From: Palaemon carinicauda
Taxonomy: Eukaryota > Arthropoda > Malacostraca > Decapoda > Palaemonidae
Assembly: GCF_036898095.1 (NCBI RefSeq)
Contig: NC_090751.1
Coordinates: 71,660,970 to 71,724,969, forward strand
Length of the DNA stretch: 64,000 nucleotides
Direction of reading: 5' to 3'
Shown here piece after piece: positions 47,720-60,977 of this stretch. Both the position numbers and the translations under genes were made by a program. The notes beneath the pieces are model-generated. The model did not search any database, was not told the DNA's origin, and saw only the letters and a list, made by a program, of their open reading frames with translations. Each line of letters starts with the position of its first letter. Within the stretch, counting starts at the first letter, position 1.

Positions 47720-48345
47720 TTCTCACGTCCCTGAATAGATGCAGATCCAGGACGAGTTGCACCTTTGCAAGATTTCCCCACACGTTCCTTCATGGGGTTA
47801 GTTAACCAATTGGCAGAATTCACTCCAGATATCGCTATGACTGCATAGCCCCTTCGCCCAATCATGAGCCCCAAGCGCTCTTTTATTTGGACACCAGACC
47901 ACGACCAGGCCTTCAAACGTGTGAAGCAAGCACCCTCAAGCTCTCCAGTTTTAGCGTATTTTGACCCAACCTTGCCAACAATTCTCCAGACCAACGCATC
48001 TCGTCTCTATGGAATAGGCTGCCCTCTCCTCCAGGACTACGGTTCCGGACGCCTGCGAGTAGTCCAGCGCGCATCACGCTTTCTCGGGGATGCCGAGACG
48101 AGGTACACGACAATTGAGTTGGAGATGCTCGCTGTTTCTTGTGCTCTCACAAAATACCGTTTGTACCTCCAAGAACTGCCATCCTTCACACTACAATTGG
48201 AGCATCGTCCACTAGTGCCTATTATCAACATCTACACATTAGACATGATTGGAAACCCACAGCTTCAGTGAATGAAGGAGTGTATGTCACAATACCAATT
48301 TATTGCAGTGTGACACACCGGCAAGTATTTATGCATTCCTGATGC
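47720..48345 (+). pseudogene. Gypsy B RT end and RNase H
   Basis: DADPGRVAPLQDF (47728-47775), then after a small deletion MGLVNQLAEFTPDIAMTA with a stop, MSPKRSFIWTPDHDQAFKRVK (47864-47925), AYFDPTLPTILQTNASRLYGIG (RNase H start; the usual TDAS has become TNAS), and ETRYTTIELEMLAVSCALTKYRLYL. The frame is open for 135 codons (47864-48271). The Asp-to-Asn change would remove a catalytic residue. Confidence 0.87.
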
Positions 48346-49627
48346 CCTTTAGTGTGCACCTGTTAATTACCCCACATCTGAGGACATGACCAGCTGTACT
48401 GAGGTAACGTCACATGTCAGGTCTGTCTTCGATGTCGTCATAGTTTCCCAGTAAGAGGATGCCACAATCGTCAATGCCAACAGGACTCTAAAGGACATGT
48501 CAACAGAAATGCAGGCTGATCCGAAAAATGTTCACCTTTGTGATTACATCATGTCTGGATTTCCCACGAATTGGTACGACCTACATACATTCTTTTCTAC
48601 CACATTGGAAGCTGTGAGAAGCCCTTTCTACTAATGGTACCCTCATGGTCTACAGATCAAGAATATTAGTTCCTGCCGCTCTACGTCGCCATACACTACC
48701 CAGACTCCATGACAGCCACCGAGGTGTTGAAGCTACTAAACATCGAGCACGATAAACTGTCTTCTGGCCTGAGATAGACTCTGACATTGCTAAAACCATC
48801 GTCGCCTGCGAGCCCTGCAAAGTCTTACGTTACAGCCAATACCTCTTCACAATGATAACCACCCATCAAGGCACTTCGAGTCAGTATCGGCGGACTTCTT
48901 CCAGGTAGCGGAGAAGTCCTTCCTTGTTGTTGCCGACCACCTCTCCAGCTGGCTTGTGGTCGTTCCTTGCAAGGGCGACATAACTGCCTCCTCAAACTTA
49001 CGACACTTTTGCCGCTAACTCAGAGAGGTAGGCGTTCCCCTGCGCCTACCCACTGATGGGAGACCCCACTTTACCAGAAAAGAGTTTGCTGACTTCGCAG
49101 ATCGTTGGGATGTACACCATATAACTTTGTTGCCACACTACCAACAGTCTAATCGACACACCGAGGCTCCTCTCAAAGCTGTCAAGCATTTGATCCTCAA
49201 AACGGCCCCTTCAGGAAATATTGACTACGAGGCTTTTGATCGTGGACTCTTTAAGTTACTAAACATGCCTAACCACTCTGGTCACTCTTCTGGTCAGGTA
49301 CTGCATGGTCACCCTCTCCGTATGTGTGTGCACGCCCATCCTCAGTTATTCATGGAATTTTAGTAAGAAAAGGCCCATGGTTGTGATTGCCGAGCTGCTG
49401 CCAGAACTACTTAAGTGCAGCACAACTATGATGCCCATTTCCGTTCCCTGCCTGGACTGAATGTTGGTCAACATGTCCATCTCCAGGACCCAACATCCCA
49501 CAGATGGGACAAGATTGTGATCATCATGGGTGGCGTGAGATCATGCAAGTACAAGATTTGCCTCCCTAATGGTCGAGTGCTACATCAAAACCGTCTCTTC
49601 TTGCATCCAGTGCCTGGTCCCAGTTAA
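48346..49627 (+). pseudogene. Gypsy B integrase, fragmented
   Basis: Words in changing frames: CEPCKVLRYSQ (zinc-binding HHCC end, about 48808), SVSADFFQVAEKSFLVVADHL (first catalytic Asp, about 48890), PTDGRPHFTRKEFADFAD (second Asp, about 49050), HYQQSNRHTEAPLKAVKHLI (Glu, about 49140-49195), and APSGNIDYEAFDRGLFKL (49205-49260). C-terminal NVGQHVHLQDPTSHRWDKI and RSCKYKICLPNGRVLHQNR follow at 49460-49605. Order and spacing are those of a gypsy integrase, but at least three frameshifts split it. Confidence 0.86.
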
Positions 49628-49896
49628 GCTCCCAACTCTGATCTCCCTGTGGTCTCTAACTCTGACATGGATAAGTCATCAGTTCCTTCCACAACTACCC
49701 ACAGGTCTCCAAGATTAAGCAGGCCTATATAATGTATAAAGCCCATGTGCCATTTTTGCAACCTGCTGCATACCTTTATGTTTGATACATCCATTTTATG
49801 TTATTTGCTTTGCACACTATTGTTTGATTAGTTCAGTGTATGTAACTTGCTTAGTAGGTTCAATATACTTTTTTGAACGCAAAAGGGGAGGGTAAG

Positions 49897-50128
49897 TGTA
49901 GATTATTGTAATATTGTCTTACATATATGCACCCTTTACGTTTCAAAATCTTTGTATGTTACAAACGATTTGCATGAGTTGTCCTGGCCAGCACTTGTGC
50001 ATGCTTATGATCAGTCTTTTTGCTTCTACTGGTATGAGCTGTTCTCCTTGTAGAGCACCACTGTACAGAACCCTTTTGCTCTGTGGAATCATCTATCTTC
50101 ATCTACAACACCTCATTATATATCATCA
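49897..50128 (+). repeat. 3' LTR of gypsy B
   Basis: Starts TGTAGATTATTGTAATATTG and ends TATCATCA. Preceded by a polypurine tract, AAAAGGGGAGGG, at 49881-49892. Partner of 32037-32312. Confidence 0.88.
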
Positions 50129-53100
50129 GTCCTTAGTCCTAGGAAGATCCAGGTAAGCTAGATAAACTCGCTCGAGTCATTACAGCGGGAAATCAAAGCT
50201 GCTTTGAGGGTGCAATAAAAATGTTCAACTATTTCACTGGCAGCAGGGTTGTAGGCGGTTTTCTGATTTCCAGAAGATTCACTAATAATTTCCACAATTG
50301 AGAGGTGAAAGTGGTACCCCTGTCTGAAGTAATATGCTCAGGGATACCAAATCTTGCTATCCCTCCTGAGAGTAAGGAAGAGGTACATGAGGCGGACGTT
50401 GCAGTTTCAATCAGAAAGGCTTCAGGCCAACGGGTGGAGTGGTTGATGACGGTAAAGAGGTAAAGATATTCTCGTGATGTGGGAAGGAGCCCAACTGCAT
50501 CAACGTGGGTATGGGGAAACCGATGATGAGGTTAAGGAGAGGTGCCCACTCCTGAATCTATGTGTCGATGAACTTTTGAAGTTTGGCATGAAGTACAGGT
50601 GTGGACCCTATCCTTAGTAATGCCGTACAAAATGAACTTTGTCTTCAGTAGCTGTGCAGTAGATTGGCGCAATGGATATGAAAGGCCATGAATGAAGTCA
50701 AACCCCTGTCGGCACATGGGAGCAGGTATCCACGGTCTAGGTCTATCATTACTGATGTCACTGAGGAGGGTGGCGTTGGAGTCATCGAGGAAGATATTTT
50801 TCCAATGGAGGGATAAGCAGGAGGTCCTACGTGTTTGGTACTCTAGATCCTTTCGTTGGGCTTCTGCCAAGGCATTGTACTTTAATCCCAGGTGAATGGC
50901 AGACAATGTGTTTCTTGACAGGATATTGGCAACGGGATTTATTTTCCTAGGGACTTGTTGAAGAGTGCCATTTTATTCAGCCATGGCAGAGATATGTCAG
51001 CGTTGGCGAATAGACCAGGTTTCGAACTATCAAGTAATGGTGTGCGCCAGAGGCATGTGGTCCATGCAAATGACCAAGGGTGTACCCTCCAGTAAGTGGT
51101 GAGAGTGACGGACAGCCAAGTGCACCGTCAGCAATTCGCGGTCGAAGGTAGAGTAGCTGGATTCTGCCTTGAACTGTTTTTTACTGAAAAAAGCCAATGG
51201 ATGTGGTGAGCTTTTGACCACCTGCACGAGTTCTGCACCAATAGCGCTGTCACTGACATTGGTGGAGAGAAGCAGAGGAGGGAAAAATGAGAACAGCAGT
51301 AGAGGTTGATACGCCCTTCTTTGCATTGCAGAAGGCCGTTTCTTGAAGGAAACCCCACTGCAGGCCTTTTGGCTTGGCCTCGAGGGACGCATAGAGGGGG
51401 GCAAGAGTGGTGGCGATGACTGGCAAGAAACGCTGGTAATAGTTGATCATGCTTAAAAGTTCTTCCAGTGCTTTGACGGTCAAGGGTGTGGGGAAGTTCT
51501 GAACGGCTGCTACCTTCTCAGACAGAAGATAGACTCCTTCAGGCGTGATGTGGTGTTCTAAGAACAATACTTCATTAGCGCCAAAGGTACATTTGTCGTA
51601 CCGGACTACAAGGCCATTCTGTTGTAGGCTGTCGAACGCGTTACATAGATGACGGAGGTGTTGCTCTTTAGAGGAAGAGAACCCAAGTATGTCGTCCACA
51701 TAACATACATGGAAGGTAGGTTCCCTAAGATGCCATCCTCAGCATTACGAAGGCCTAAAGAGGAGTAATTGAAAGTGTATGTACCGAAGAGGGTGGTGAT
51801 GCCAGTGTTGGGGGTGTCTTCTGTGTTCATGGGCTTCTTCAGGAGGTCGAACGTGGGGAAACCTTCCCTTTGTGCAAGTAGGAGGTCATGCTTGGGAGAG
51901 GGTAGTGATCAGCTCCTCTCTGCATTTTCAGGCGCATTTAATCTGCACTTGGACGTAGAGAGCCATTTGTCTTCAGAATGATGTGTAAGGGTGAGGAACA
52001 TGGGCTTGAGGCCTTTGGGCAAAGGCCAGGTTCTTGCATTTCAGCAAACGTTTGTTTAGCATCTGCCAAACGATTTGGTGCCAGATACCTGAATCTGGAG
52101 AATACTAGGGGCCCCGTCATCTTGATATGGTGACAAACTTTGTTCGGTTGGAACCATGGAGCTTTGATGAAGTTCTGGAAGGAAAACTTCCGGCTACGTA
52201 ATGAGGAGGTAGGCGTAAGCATCCATTGGTGCTCTGATGTGGAGAGTGATGTTGGAGGGCGCGAGTTGGAGAGGTGTCGAGGAGTATGAATCTGTATTAC
52301 CTAACTGTCGGTGAGCTACATTAACCAGGATGTGGAAATGTGATAGGAAATCCGCACTGAGGATTGGCAATGTGACGCCAGCAACGAGAAACTTTCAAAT
52401 ATATTCGGCACTTCCAAATGATAATGTGATGGTTTCATAACCGTGAGTGGGTATCGCAGATCTTTTGGCAGCTACCAGGCGGATGTCAGCAGACTTAGAC
52501 CGACTACATCATGTCCTGGAGAGCGGCTTTGGCAGAAAACAGCAAGAACCTGTGTCTACCAAAAGTTGTACGCCCGTATCTGCATCATGTAAAAAGAAAA
52601 GATTAGTGACAGGGGAGGCCTATACCATAAGCAATGGCCTACTTATATGTTTTTTGGCCACTGATAATCATTCGTACATTTCTTTGCAGCAGCCCTGAAT
52701 TTGAAGTGATAGTAGTATAAATGCGGCCAATGGGTGTCAGTAAGTGGGTGGAGGGGTCGTTGGTTTAAGTGTAAGAGAGGGATGATATATTTGTCATTGC
52801 TCTGGCATGTCACGGGGTGGGCATCTGTCTCCTACCGCATTCAAGTCAGCTTTGGTCAATGTTGAATATTTGTCCACTTTGTCATGAAGGAAGGTGTTGA
52901 TGGAGGTCTTAAAGGTGGTGAAGTGGATGTCCATAAGGGCGTCGACTTTGGTAATCAGGTCCATCATTGGCAAAATATCGACAACGGGGATGGCAGCACA
53001 TACTGGTTCAAGTAGCAGTCGTACCCAAAAGACATGAAAGAGGCAAGTTGCAGGCGAGCAATACTGGTCATTTCTCTGAGGGCGAGAAGCTTTCTTTGTT

Positions 53101-53435
53101 GAGAAAGCTGAAAAATTTTGGCTATGCGGGCAGTTGGCAATAGGGAGTACAGCTCCATGAGCCATTTTTTGAGTGCGTCATATGCTATTGGGGTGCCCCC
53201 TTGCTTGCAAAGAGCTTGGAGATTTACGGGAACATGCCCTCAGGGATTGCCGTGAGAACATAATCTACTTTAGTGCTTGACTAAGTCAGGACCTTGATGC
53301 AAAATGAGACATCAGCACGCTAGAACTAGGCAAACGCTTCTCTGCTTGCGAAGGGTGGCAGTCAATGAGGTGGAGTGTGCCAAAGAGGCAGTGATGGGGC
53401 AGGCAGGAGGGAGCAGACTTTGCACTGGTCACCAA
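50129..53435 (-). pseudogene. Gypsy A3 body, right of nested gypsy B
   Basis: Minus-strand pol and gag in the order gag (53430-52700), protease (about 52560-52290), RT (52220-51250), RNase H (51400-50990), integrase (50906-50129). RT is the best-preserved copy in the window, with MDDILGFSSSKEQHLRHLCN, KCTFGANEVLFLEHHITPEGV and LLSMINYYQRFLPVIATTLAP over 149 open codons (51250-51699). RNase H: STNVSDSAIGAELVQ, FDRELLTVHLAV. Integrase: RRTSCLSLHWKNIF and CRQGFDFIHGLSYPLRQSTAQLL. Gag: IDILPMMDLITKVDALMD-like. The domains are split by frameshifts. Confidence 0.87.
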
Positions 53436-53529
53436 TGTGCGAAGGTGCCAGTTAGGTGATAACTGAGAGGTGAAGTGAATACAGCTAAACTTTATGAAAC
53501 AATAATTGAGTTTATATACAGCGATATAC
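53436..53529 (-). repeat. Gypsy A3 5' LTR, left piece
   Basis: Starts TGTGCGAAGGTGCCAG, like TGTGCGAGTGGG in A1. On its gag side TTGGTGACCAGTGC (minus strand, 53422-53435) is a probable primer-binding site. The LTR resumes at 55624; the two pieces together make about 240 bp, the same as A1. Confidence 0.82.
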
Positions 53530-55623
53530 AACGATTGTATAGTAGTGTTGATCTTGTGGGCCCTTTGAATGGTAATCTAAGTCAGCATAATTGACAGGCG
53601 TATCCTGTTTTGTCTACTAAGGTACCAAATGAAGGAGAGTTTATGATTCAGCTGAAAAAGAATACAATTAACCATAAAAAAAAAACTTTCTGGTACAACC
53701 TAGGAGCATAATTGGTGGATTAGCCTTAAATATGCACTCTTTTTTATGTAAATGCAACAGTTCCTCCTTTGCTTAAACCAGATGGCTCTGTCACTCACTG
53801 TCCAAGGGAAAAGGCAACTTTTTTTGGCTGATGTGTTTGACAGCAAGCAGAGTAATAAAAAACCTGATCTTCCTCATCCCTGTTTTTCTGAGGTTAAACT
53901 AACTAGTTTAGCTTTTCGATCTCGTGAAATTAAAGCTCTGTTGATGGACCTTGTAGCTTATGTAGGCATAGACCAAAATTGTATTTTCCTTTGTTTTTTA
54001 TAAAGACTGCAGATTTCTTAGCTCCAAAGTTATCTGTTATTTTGCGCAAGTTAACAAGAAGAGGAGCTTCTTGCACTTGTTGGAGAATTGGTAATGTTAC
54101 TCCACTATGTAAATGTGTTTTTGATAGCTCAAGTCCAACTGAATACCACCCAATTTCCATAACTCCCATATCATCTAAAGTTTTTGAACGTCTTGTCAAA
54201 ACATCTTAATTGGTTTGCTGAAGGTAATCATCTGTTTCCTAGTTTGCAATTTGGTTTTCGTAAAGGTCTTGGAGCATGTGATGCCCTTTATACAATCTCC
54301 AATGCTGTATAGAAATACCTCGATTTTGGTCAGGATGTTCGTATGATTAGCCTTGATTTTAGTGCTGCCTTTGACTGTGTTAATCATGAGCCACTTGTTT
54401 TCAAACTCAAACAGTTGGGAATGGGTGGGTCGTTTCTTAGCATAATTATTGAATTTTTAAGGAATAGATCGCAAAGAGTTGTTGATGGGCACCATAGAGA
54501 GTATAGGAATGTGCATTTGGTGTTCCTCAAGGTAGTGTTCTTGGCCCATTATTCTTCATACTATATACACATGACATGCAGTTTGGCCTAGAGAACAAGC
54601 TTGTTGCATATGCAGATGATGCTGCTCTCTTTGCATCAGTTCCCTCTCTTAAATGTAGATCTGGGGTTACTGATTCCATTAATAGAGATCTAGCTACAAT
54701 TAGGGCATGGTGCAAATCATGGGGTATGAAGTTGAATCCTAACATGACTCAAGGTAAGTAGGTCAAGGACCCTGGCTCCTCAACATCCGGATCTCAGCAT
54801 TGATAATGTTTCTTTAACTTTGTATGACTTTTAAAATTTTAGGTGTGATTCTCGATAGTATATTTACTTTTGAGAAACACATTTGGTCTGTCTTCATCAA
54901 TTGTACAAAAAATTGTCTTATTGAGAACACCTTTCAAGATTTTTGGTGATCAATCCATTCTGGAGAAATGTTTTAATCTTTTCATTTTACATGGTTTCGA
55001 GTATTGTTGTCCTGTGTGGTCTTCAGCTGCAGATTCTCAGGAACTTAAGGTCAACTAAATTTTTTTATTCTCGATCTAGATATTAATCTTTGGCACCGTC
55101 GTTCAATTAGTTCATTATGCGTGTTGCATAAGATTTTTTTTTATAATTCTGACCATCCTTTACATTCAGATCTTCCCGGACAGTTCCATTCTGTTCGTAA
55201 TACTAAGTATGCAATTAATTCTAATAGTCAGGCCTTCTCCATGTTGAGGCTCAATACTACACAGTACTCTAGAAGTTTTATTCCGGCTGTAACGAAGTTG
55301 TGGAAGGATCTTCCTAATCGGGTAGTTGAATTAGTAGAACTTCAAATGTTCAAACTCGCAGCAAATGTTTTTATGTTGAAGTGGCTTACATAAGTCAGTT
55401 TATAGTTTGTATATCAAATATCTGTTTTAATGTTGTTAGTATTTTTGAAATATTTATTTGAATTTTTCATCACTTCTTATATCGTTTATTTATTTAATTA
55501 TTTCCTTTTCTCACTGGGCTATTTTTCCTTGTTGGAGCCTTTGGGCTTATAGCATCTTGCTTTTCCAACGAGGGTTGTAGCTTAGCTAGTAATAATAATA
55601 ATGATAATTATAATGATAATAAT
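53530..55623 (+). pseudogene. Jockey/CR1-like LINE inserted into the gypsy A3 LTR
   Basis: Plus-strand words: VPPLLKPDGSVTHC and REKATFLADVFDSKQSN (about 53760-53860), RSREIKALLMDL, PLFFIKTADFLAPKLSVILRKL (53990-54050), CWRIGNVTPLCK, FGFRKGLGACDAL, MISLDFSAAFDCVNHEPLVF (motif A, 54343-54402), KLVAYADDAALFAS (catalytic YADD, 54600-54640), and SRSFIPAVTKLWKDLPNRVVEL near the end. There is no endonuclease, so the copy is 5' truncated. It ends with AAT/GAT-rich repeat (55590-55623). Several frameshifts. Confidence 0.86.
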
Positions 55624-55779
55624 GTGCGAGCAAGAACGTCAAAAATATTCAAACATGAAAAAGCATGAACTAGCATGAGAACATAAGTTGATATATAACA
55701 GTACAGGGAAGAGCGAGTGATAAGATAAAAAATCAGAACTGTTTCAGTGTATGAGCATGTACGAAACACATGCAGTACA
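55624..55779 (-). repeat. Gypsy A3 5' LTR, right piece
   Basis: TGCGAGCAAGAACGTCA at 55626 matches 5080-5096 of A1, and the piece ends TGCAGTACA at 55779 like A1 3' LTR. It completes the LTR started at 53436. Confidence 0.85.
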
Positions 55780-55794
55780 GTATGTTGATGACAT

Positions 55795-56145
55795 TTGATC
55801 TCTTCACATATTAATTTGATACCAAATCCTTCTGTGAAGGAGAATGAAATCAAATTACCTGTTTTAGATGTATTAGCATTTCGACAATTTTCTTATGGCC
55901 ACGACTTTTACGAAAATAAGACTCAATGTATTGGTTTACCAAAAACTCTCCATCTCACACTTATCCTTCTTTTAATTTCGGTCTCGTATCCTAGGGAAGT
56001 AATTACTGCCTGTCCTGACTATATATATTAATAAGCAATCTCTAGAGTCTAGAGGTTCGTCGATAACTCTTATTTTTTTGTCTCTCTATATTTTCATTGA
56101 ACATTATCTTAGTTTTACCCCAATTCATTTTAAGACCTAGTTAGT
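55795..56145 (-). pseudogene. RTE-like LINE fragment
   Basis: Minus strand: GLKMNWGKTKIMFNENIE near 56080-56130, then SYRRTSRL, with a TRPKLKEG word near 55980. It is the GLKMN-KTK region just after the YADD motif of RTE-type RT, seen also at 6800 and 36040. About 350 bp, decayed. Confidence 0.62.
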
Positions 56146-56299
56146 TAGTTAATTAGTTATTTATTGACCATAATCATTACATTTTATACAATTACAAATA
56201 TTTACTTAATTTTTATTTGTTACATTCAGCAAATCAAATAGGGGACAAAGATCCTGAATTAATTTATGACTGTCCATAATGATCTTCTGACGGTTCATT

Positions 56300-58950
56300 A
56301 GCTTTAATGAACTTCAGATGTAGACCTTACCTAAGAAAAAAAAAAATTACATTACAACATAAGAAGAATTTTTTTACATGGTTTGCAGTAATTTAGAGTT
56401 ATATTGAATAATAAGTTGAGTTACACTGCATATGTATTTATATAGTTCACGTTCGTCATTATAGTTCATGCAATCTTCAAAGGAATTAAAGTTGATCCCT
56501 GCAAAATATTTTCTGACATGCATGAGCAAAGGACAGTTTAAGATGACATGGATCTCATCCTGTACAGATCCACACGGGCAAAGGTGTATCCCATTTGGAA
56601 TTCTTGACTATTGTCCAATCTCAAATCTAAGGTGGTGAGAACTCAGTCGTAATTGCGTTTAATCAATTCGGTGATACCCTGGAATGCAAGGTGTATTTTT
56701 CTGGGACAATGCTGGAGATTCTAGATGTGGGTTGAGCTGTTTGTAAGTTTTCCGTCGAGTTGATTCAAAGTGGTTGTTCACCTATGTTTCTAGTATTTGT
56801 TTTTTAAGTGATATTGGATCTTCTTGAGTTCTCTGTAACTAGTCAATGTAGATGACCATCGGAGACTGTAATTCTATGGTCTTATTTATGACGGTAGCAA
56901 AGTAGGTTGATTCTCTGGATTCGAAATGCACTAAATCAGAGCAGACTGGTTTTTTATACTTAGAAGATCATGCAAACTCCGCAGGCAAGCATTTCTAGCA
57001 GATTTGAAGTTAGATGACATCTAAGTTCCAGAACTATTAAATACTGCACTATATAATCCTACAGACCAAACCTTTCGTTTTACATTAAAAGGAGCATCAT
57101 TATTTCTAGATAAATATGAGAGCAACTTCTGCAGGCTATTAGCATGCTTCTTAATATGGTCTTCAACCTATTTGTATATGGGAGTATTCTTTCGTAAGCC
57201 CTCGCAAAATCTACAAAAAATATATACAATGGGGCTTTTGTCCTTCTAGAAATATCTATTTAGAGGCGCAAAGTAAAAATTTGTTCATCACATCCCTTCC
57301 ACTACTTGGCCCCAGCTTGTTCTTTGTCAGGTATAAATAATTGATTTAGTCTATTAGTAAGTACATGATAATAAAGTTTGGGCAATGCCGACATAATGTT
57401 TATCCTAAAGTAGTTGCCATGATCCTTAGGATCCCTAGGATCCCCTCCTTTGAAATGCTAAAAAACTTGGTAGTTGTCTGTGAAGACAGAATTCAGAATA
57501 AATGCTGTGAATCAAATCGAAGCTACATCAATCAGTTTAAAAACTACATGAGTTATACCATCTGGGCCAGGGGCTTTATTGTACTTGATATCCTGAATGC
57601 CATCCTTCATTTCTCTTTCTGTAATGGGACCATTGAAGTGTTCACGCCATCCTTCATTTCTCTTTCTGTAATGGGATCATTGAGGTGTGGGACTTCAATT
57701 TCCCTATGATCTGCACTATACACTTTACAAAAATAATTCGCTTTTCAAAATCATTTGAAGCAGTATACGTTTTTTTTTCTTTTTGTCAAAAGTGCCCTTC
57801 CAATTTATTGCTGTCCAAATTGTTTTAACATCGTTCTGTCCAAATAACCATTTCCTTCTATTGTCACGAATTACATTTGGCACCGTAACTATGGGTTGCA
57901 AAGATTTTAAAGGAATATCATACAAATTCCTACCTTAAACATACATTATTTATATTACAATATTCATTATCATTATTCATAATTGACATCAAATCAGATA
58001 ACAGTAAAGTAACTTGTTCTGTGACAATTTTACTAAATGTAATGGGTTTTCGTAATGGTAAACTGCTACCTTTAGGAAGGGATGCAAGTAATTTAGATAT
58101 TTCGATCAATAAGAACGAAGCACAAAAATCTGTTTTTATTTCTAAACCAGTGGGGACATGGTCTGATGGAAGATTATATGAATAGCAAATATAGAAATTT
58201 TTAACAACAGATAAATAATCCTGATGAGAAAATGCCCAGTCAGATTGACTTCTTCATTGAGAACCCTGTCTATAGGTCTGTCCTCCTTCCGCCTTCAGTG
58301 AACTCTGTATTAGATGATTTATTGGTGCTAGGTTTAAAGTTTTAGAAATCTCTCTCAATACTCTACTATGATTATTTATAGTTATGTAAGAATTTATAAT
58401 GGAATCCCTGGAAATTATTAGAATATACAAGAGACCCTAGGCGTGGGTTCAATTCACCTATTATCAACAATTCGATATCAGGGTTATTATATATCTGTTC
58501 TTGAATGAATGAGAAACTAGTGTTATTGTAATAAAGGGAATTACGGGAGGAATGGAAAGCGCATCCAACAACAGGTCAAGAAAAGAGCAAAGGCAAAACC
58601 GCACTTGGTCTTTTAATTCTTTTACATCATAAACATGATTCTCTAAAAGGTAGTTTTTATTAGCGCAGCCACTACTCCACAAGTTCCTTGCTTTCAATAA
58701 TCTTGCTTCTAATACTTGAAAAGCCTGCTGAAGAAAATGTATAAATTGCCTCTATTTCTTGCAGAAATATAATATCAAATTCTATCGGAAAACCTATTAG
58801 GCTATCTAACTTGTCCTTCTTGCCAAAGAACAAAGTCTCTGCTGTAACACTAACAACAGGGTGAACTTTCTGCCCAAAACGCCTTTGGTGAGTGTTATCC
58901 TTGATTGATGGACGTCCATTATAGCCATCAAAATATACTGTTGCCACCCC
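56300..58950 (-). pseudogene. Endonuclease/RT LINE, minus strand, decayed
   Basis: Read downward from 58950: EFDIIFLQEIEAIYTFSSAG (endonuclease, about 58770), SGCANKNYLLENHVYDVKEL and DIELLIIGE-NPRLGSL (endonuclease core, 58430-58700), REWLF-like WLFGQNDVKTIWTAINWKG (linker, 57780-57850), DPITEREMKDG and a KAPGPDG-like stretch (57560-57640), HGNYF, KEQAGAK and LYIFFVDFARAYERI (motif A region, about 57230), ending in a Cys-rich C-HV-NC tail (about 56500-56580). The set of endonuclease, RT and C-terminal Cys motif fits an I/R1/Jockey-group LINE; the clade is unsure. Frames are broken throughout. Confidence 0.68.
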
Positions 58951-59071
58951 AAATTTTCAAATGGTGAAATCTGCATATGACTCAGCTATAGCGCTATGTA
59001 ATAAGGACCCTACAATAAAGACATAGTGCTCTGTCTGAGGAGTAGATTGAGGTGGATCTACATTGCTTCTT

Positions 59072-59353
59072 TCAAATAGCCTGAGATAGCGTGAGCGTCC
59101 TGGGGTTTATCTTTGACATAGGATTTTCAAAACTGAATCTCTTCCACTTCTCAACATAACAATTATTCCCTGAAAATTTAACTAGCCTATGAGTAAAATG
59201 ATGGCCGGAAAGTTGTTCACAAACAAACAAACGGACTAGCGGACAAAGAGACAAATAGGGGCGAACATAACTTCCTCCCAACTTATTTGGCGGAAGTAAA
59301 AAAAATTTCTGGTAATAATACCACTTTGTCCACCCTTGCCTGACCTTCACCAT
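59072..59353 (-). repeat. Probable dispersed repeat with a 93-codon open frame
   Basis: Minus strand carries GGAAGTTATGTTCGCCCC, TTTGTTTGTTTGTGAACAAC and TTTTCAGGGAATAATTGTTATG. I recognise these words as a repeat dispersed through crustacean genomes. The open frame through it (GGSYVRPYLSLCPLV) is not protein-like and is not called as a gene. Confidence 0.5.
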
Positions 59354-59522
59354 TGCCTTACTGATAACGGCCTTACCAACATTTATAATGGTGATTTTGT
59401 TAAAAGGAAAAACCTAGGTTCTTTTATAAAACGCCCAACAATTTATGTCATTTTGCAATGTGACTACAGATTTGGTCTTATTTCAAAATGGCCAGGCAAT
59501 TTTCAAAATAATTGTAGCATAT

Positions 59523-59539
59523 ATCTATCTATCTATCTA

Positions 59540-59610
<71 letters not shown>
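59523..59610. repeat. (ATCT)n-(TA)n microsatellite
   Basis: Five ATCT units pass into about 68 bp of TA repeat. Confidence 0.96.
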
Positions 59611-59707
59611 ATATATACTTATACATACATGTTTACTCAACGTAATATATACTTGTTTATATATGCATATATCTATATGAAAACTGTATATACTGTATGT
59701 ATATAGG

Positions 59708-59815
<108 letters not shown>

Positions 59816-60886
59816 ACTAAGCTGGTCTTCATGAAAATAGAATATTTTATTCATGTATTTTATTTGTGTATTTAAGAGATGTAAAGCCAGCTCGTAAGGT
59901 GAGGGTGAGTTCCACTCACATAGGATTAAGTAAGGTTTGTGAATTACATATGACTTCAAATTACTTCTCTAGCATTATCAATTCTTCCATGCCCCCACGA
60001 TTCCAGTAGGCCGAATTGGAAGGTTCTGGAATTAATTATGTTAATATATATAAGACCTAGCAATGCATAAGCAGCAGAAGAGATTCAGCCTATCCCTTTC
60101 TCCTCTCAGGTGTGTATAGTGTATCCTCTCAAACGGGAATAGCGATTTTTTATCCAACATATATCGTGTATAGTGTTGTTCAAACGTTGTTGATAATATT
60201 GGATGTTAATTCAAATGAAGTGTGTGTAAGTGAATTTATATTATATAGTTTTTGCAACTGTGAAGTGGATTAAAAAAAATTTCCTTAGCCGTTCTTTAAC
60301 CTTATGTGAATCAAAAGATGTAAGTGTAACAGTTATGTAAATGTGAATTTCATTATTGTTTATTCATTAGAGTGTTAAAGTATTAAATTTTTTCATTAAT
60401 TGTCAAAATTGAATATCTTTATAAATGAATTTCTGGTAAAACAAGTGTTTGTATAATTTTCTGAAGTATTATGTTTTAAGTCTCAGGTCTAATTCAAATT
60501 TACATTTCGAGGGATTTATTTTTGGTGTGAATTCTTTTGAATTGTTTTTATATTTCTATAGAATATATATATTTTTTAAAAGTGTGTATTATTTTATATC
60601 ACCAATACTTGATACAGTATTTTGCTCGCTATCACTTACTAAAAACCAAATAAGAGGTTGTTTTTTGAATAGTTTATGTAAAGTAATCACCTAATTTTGT
60701 TTTGAGTTATGTAAAGAGACCTTTGGGTATTCATTGTTCATGTATATTGCTGTCTGGGAGTTGCGTAATTTTATCATATCTCGGTGTATTTCTAGTATGT
60801 ATCAGACTTATGTAAAATAAAACAGAGGAGTTTTGGAGCTCGGGATTTTACGTAATTCACTAATCGTGATAATAAATACATATATA

Positions 60887-60888
<2 letters not shown>

Positions 60889-60974
<86 letters not shown>
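60889..60974. repeat. (TA)n microsatellite
   Basis: About 85 bp of TA repeat. Confidence 0.96.
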
Positions 60975-60977
<3 letters not shown>

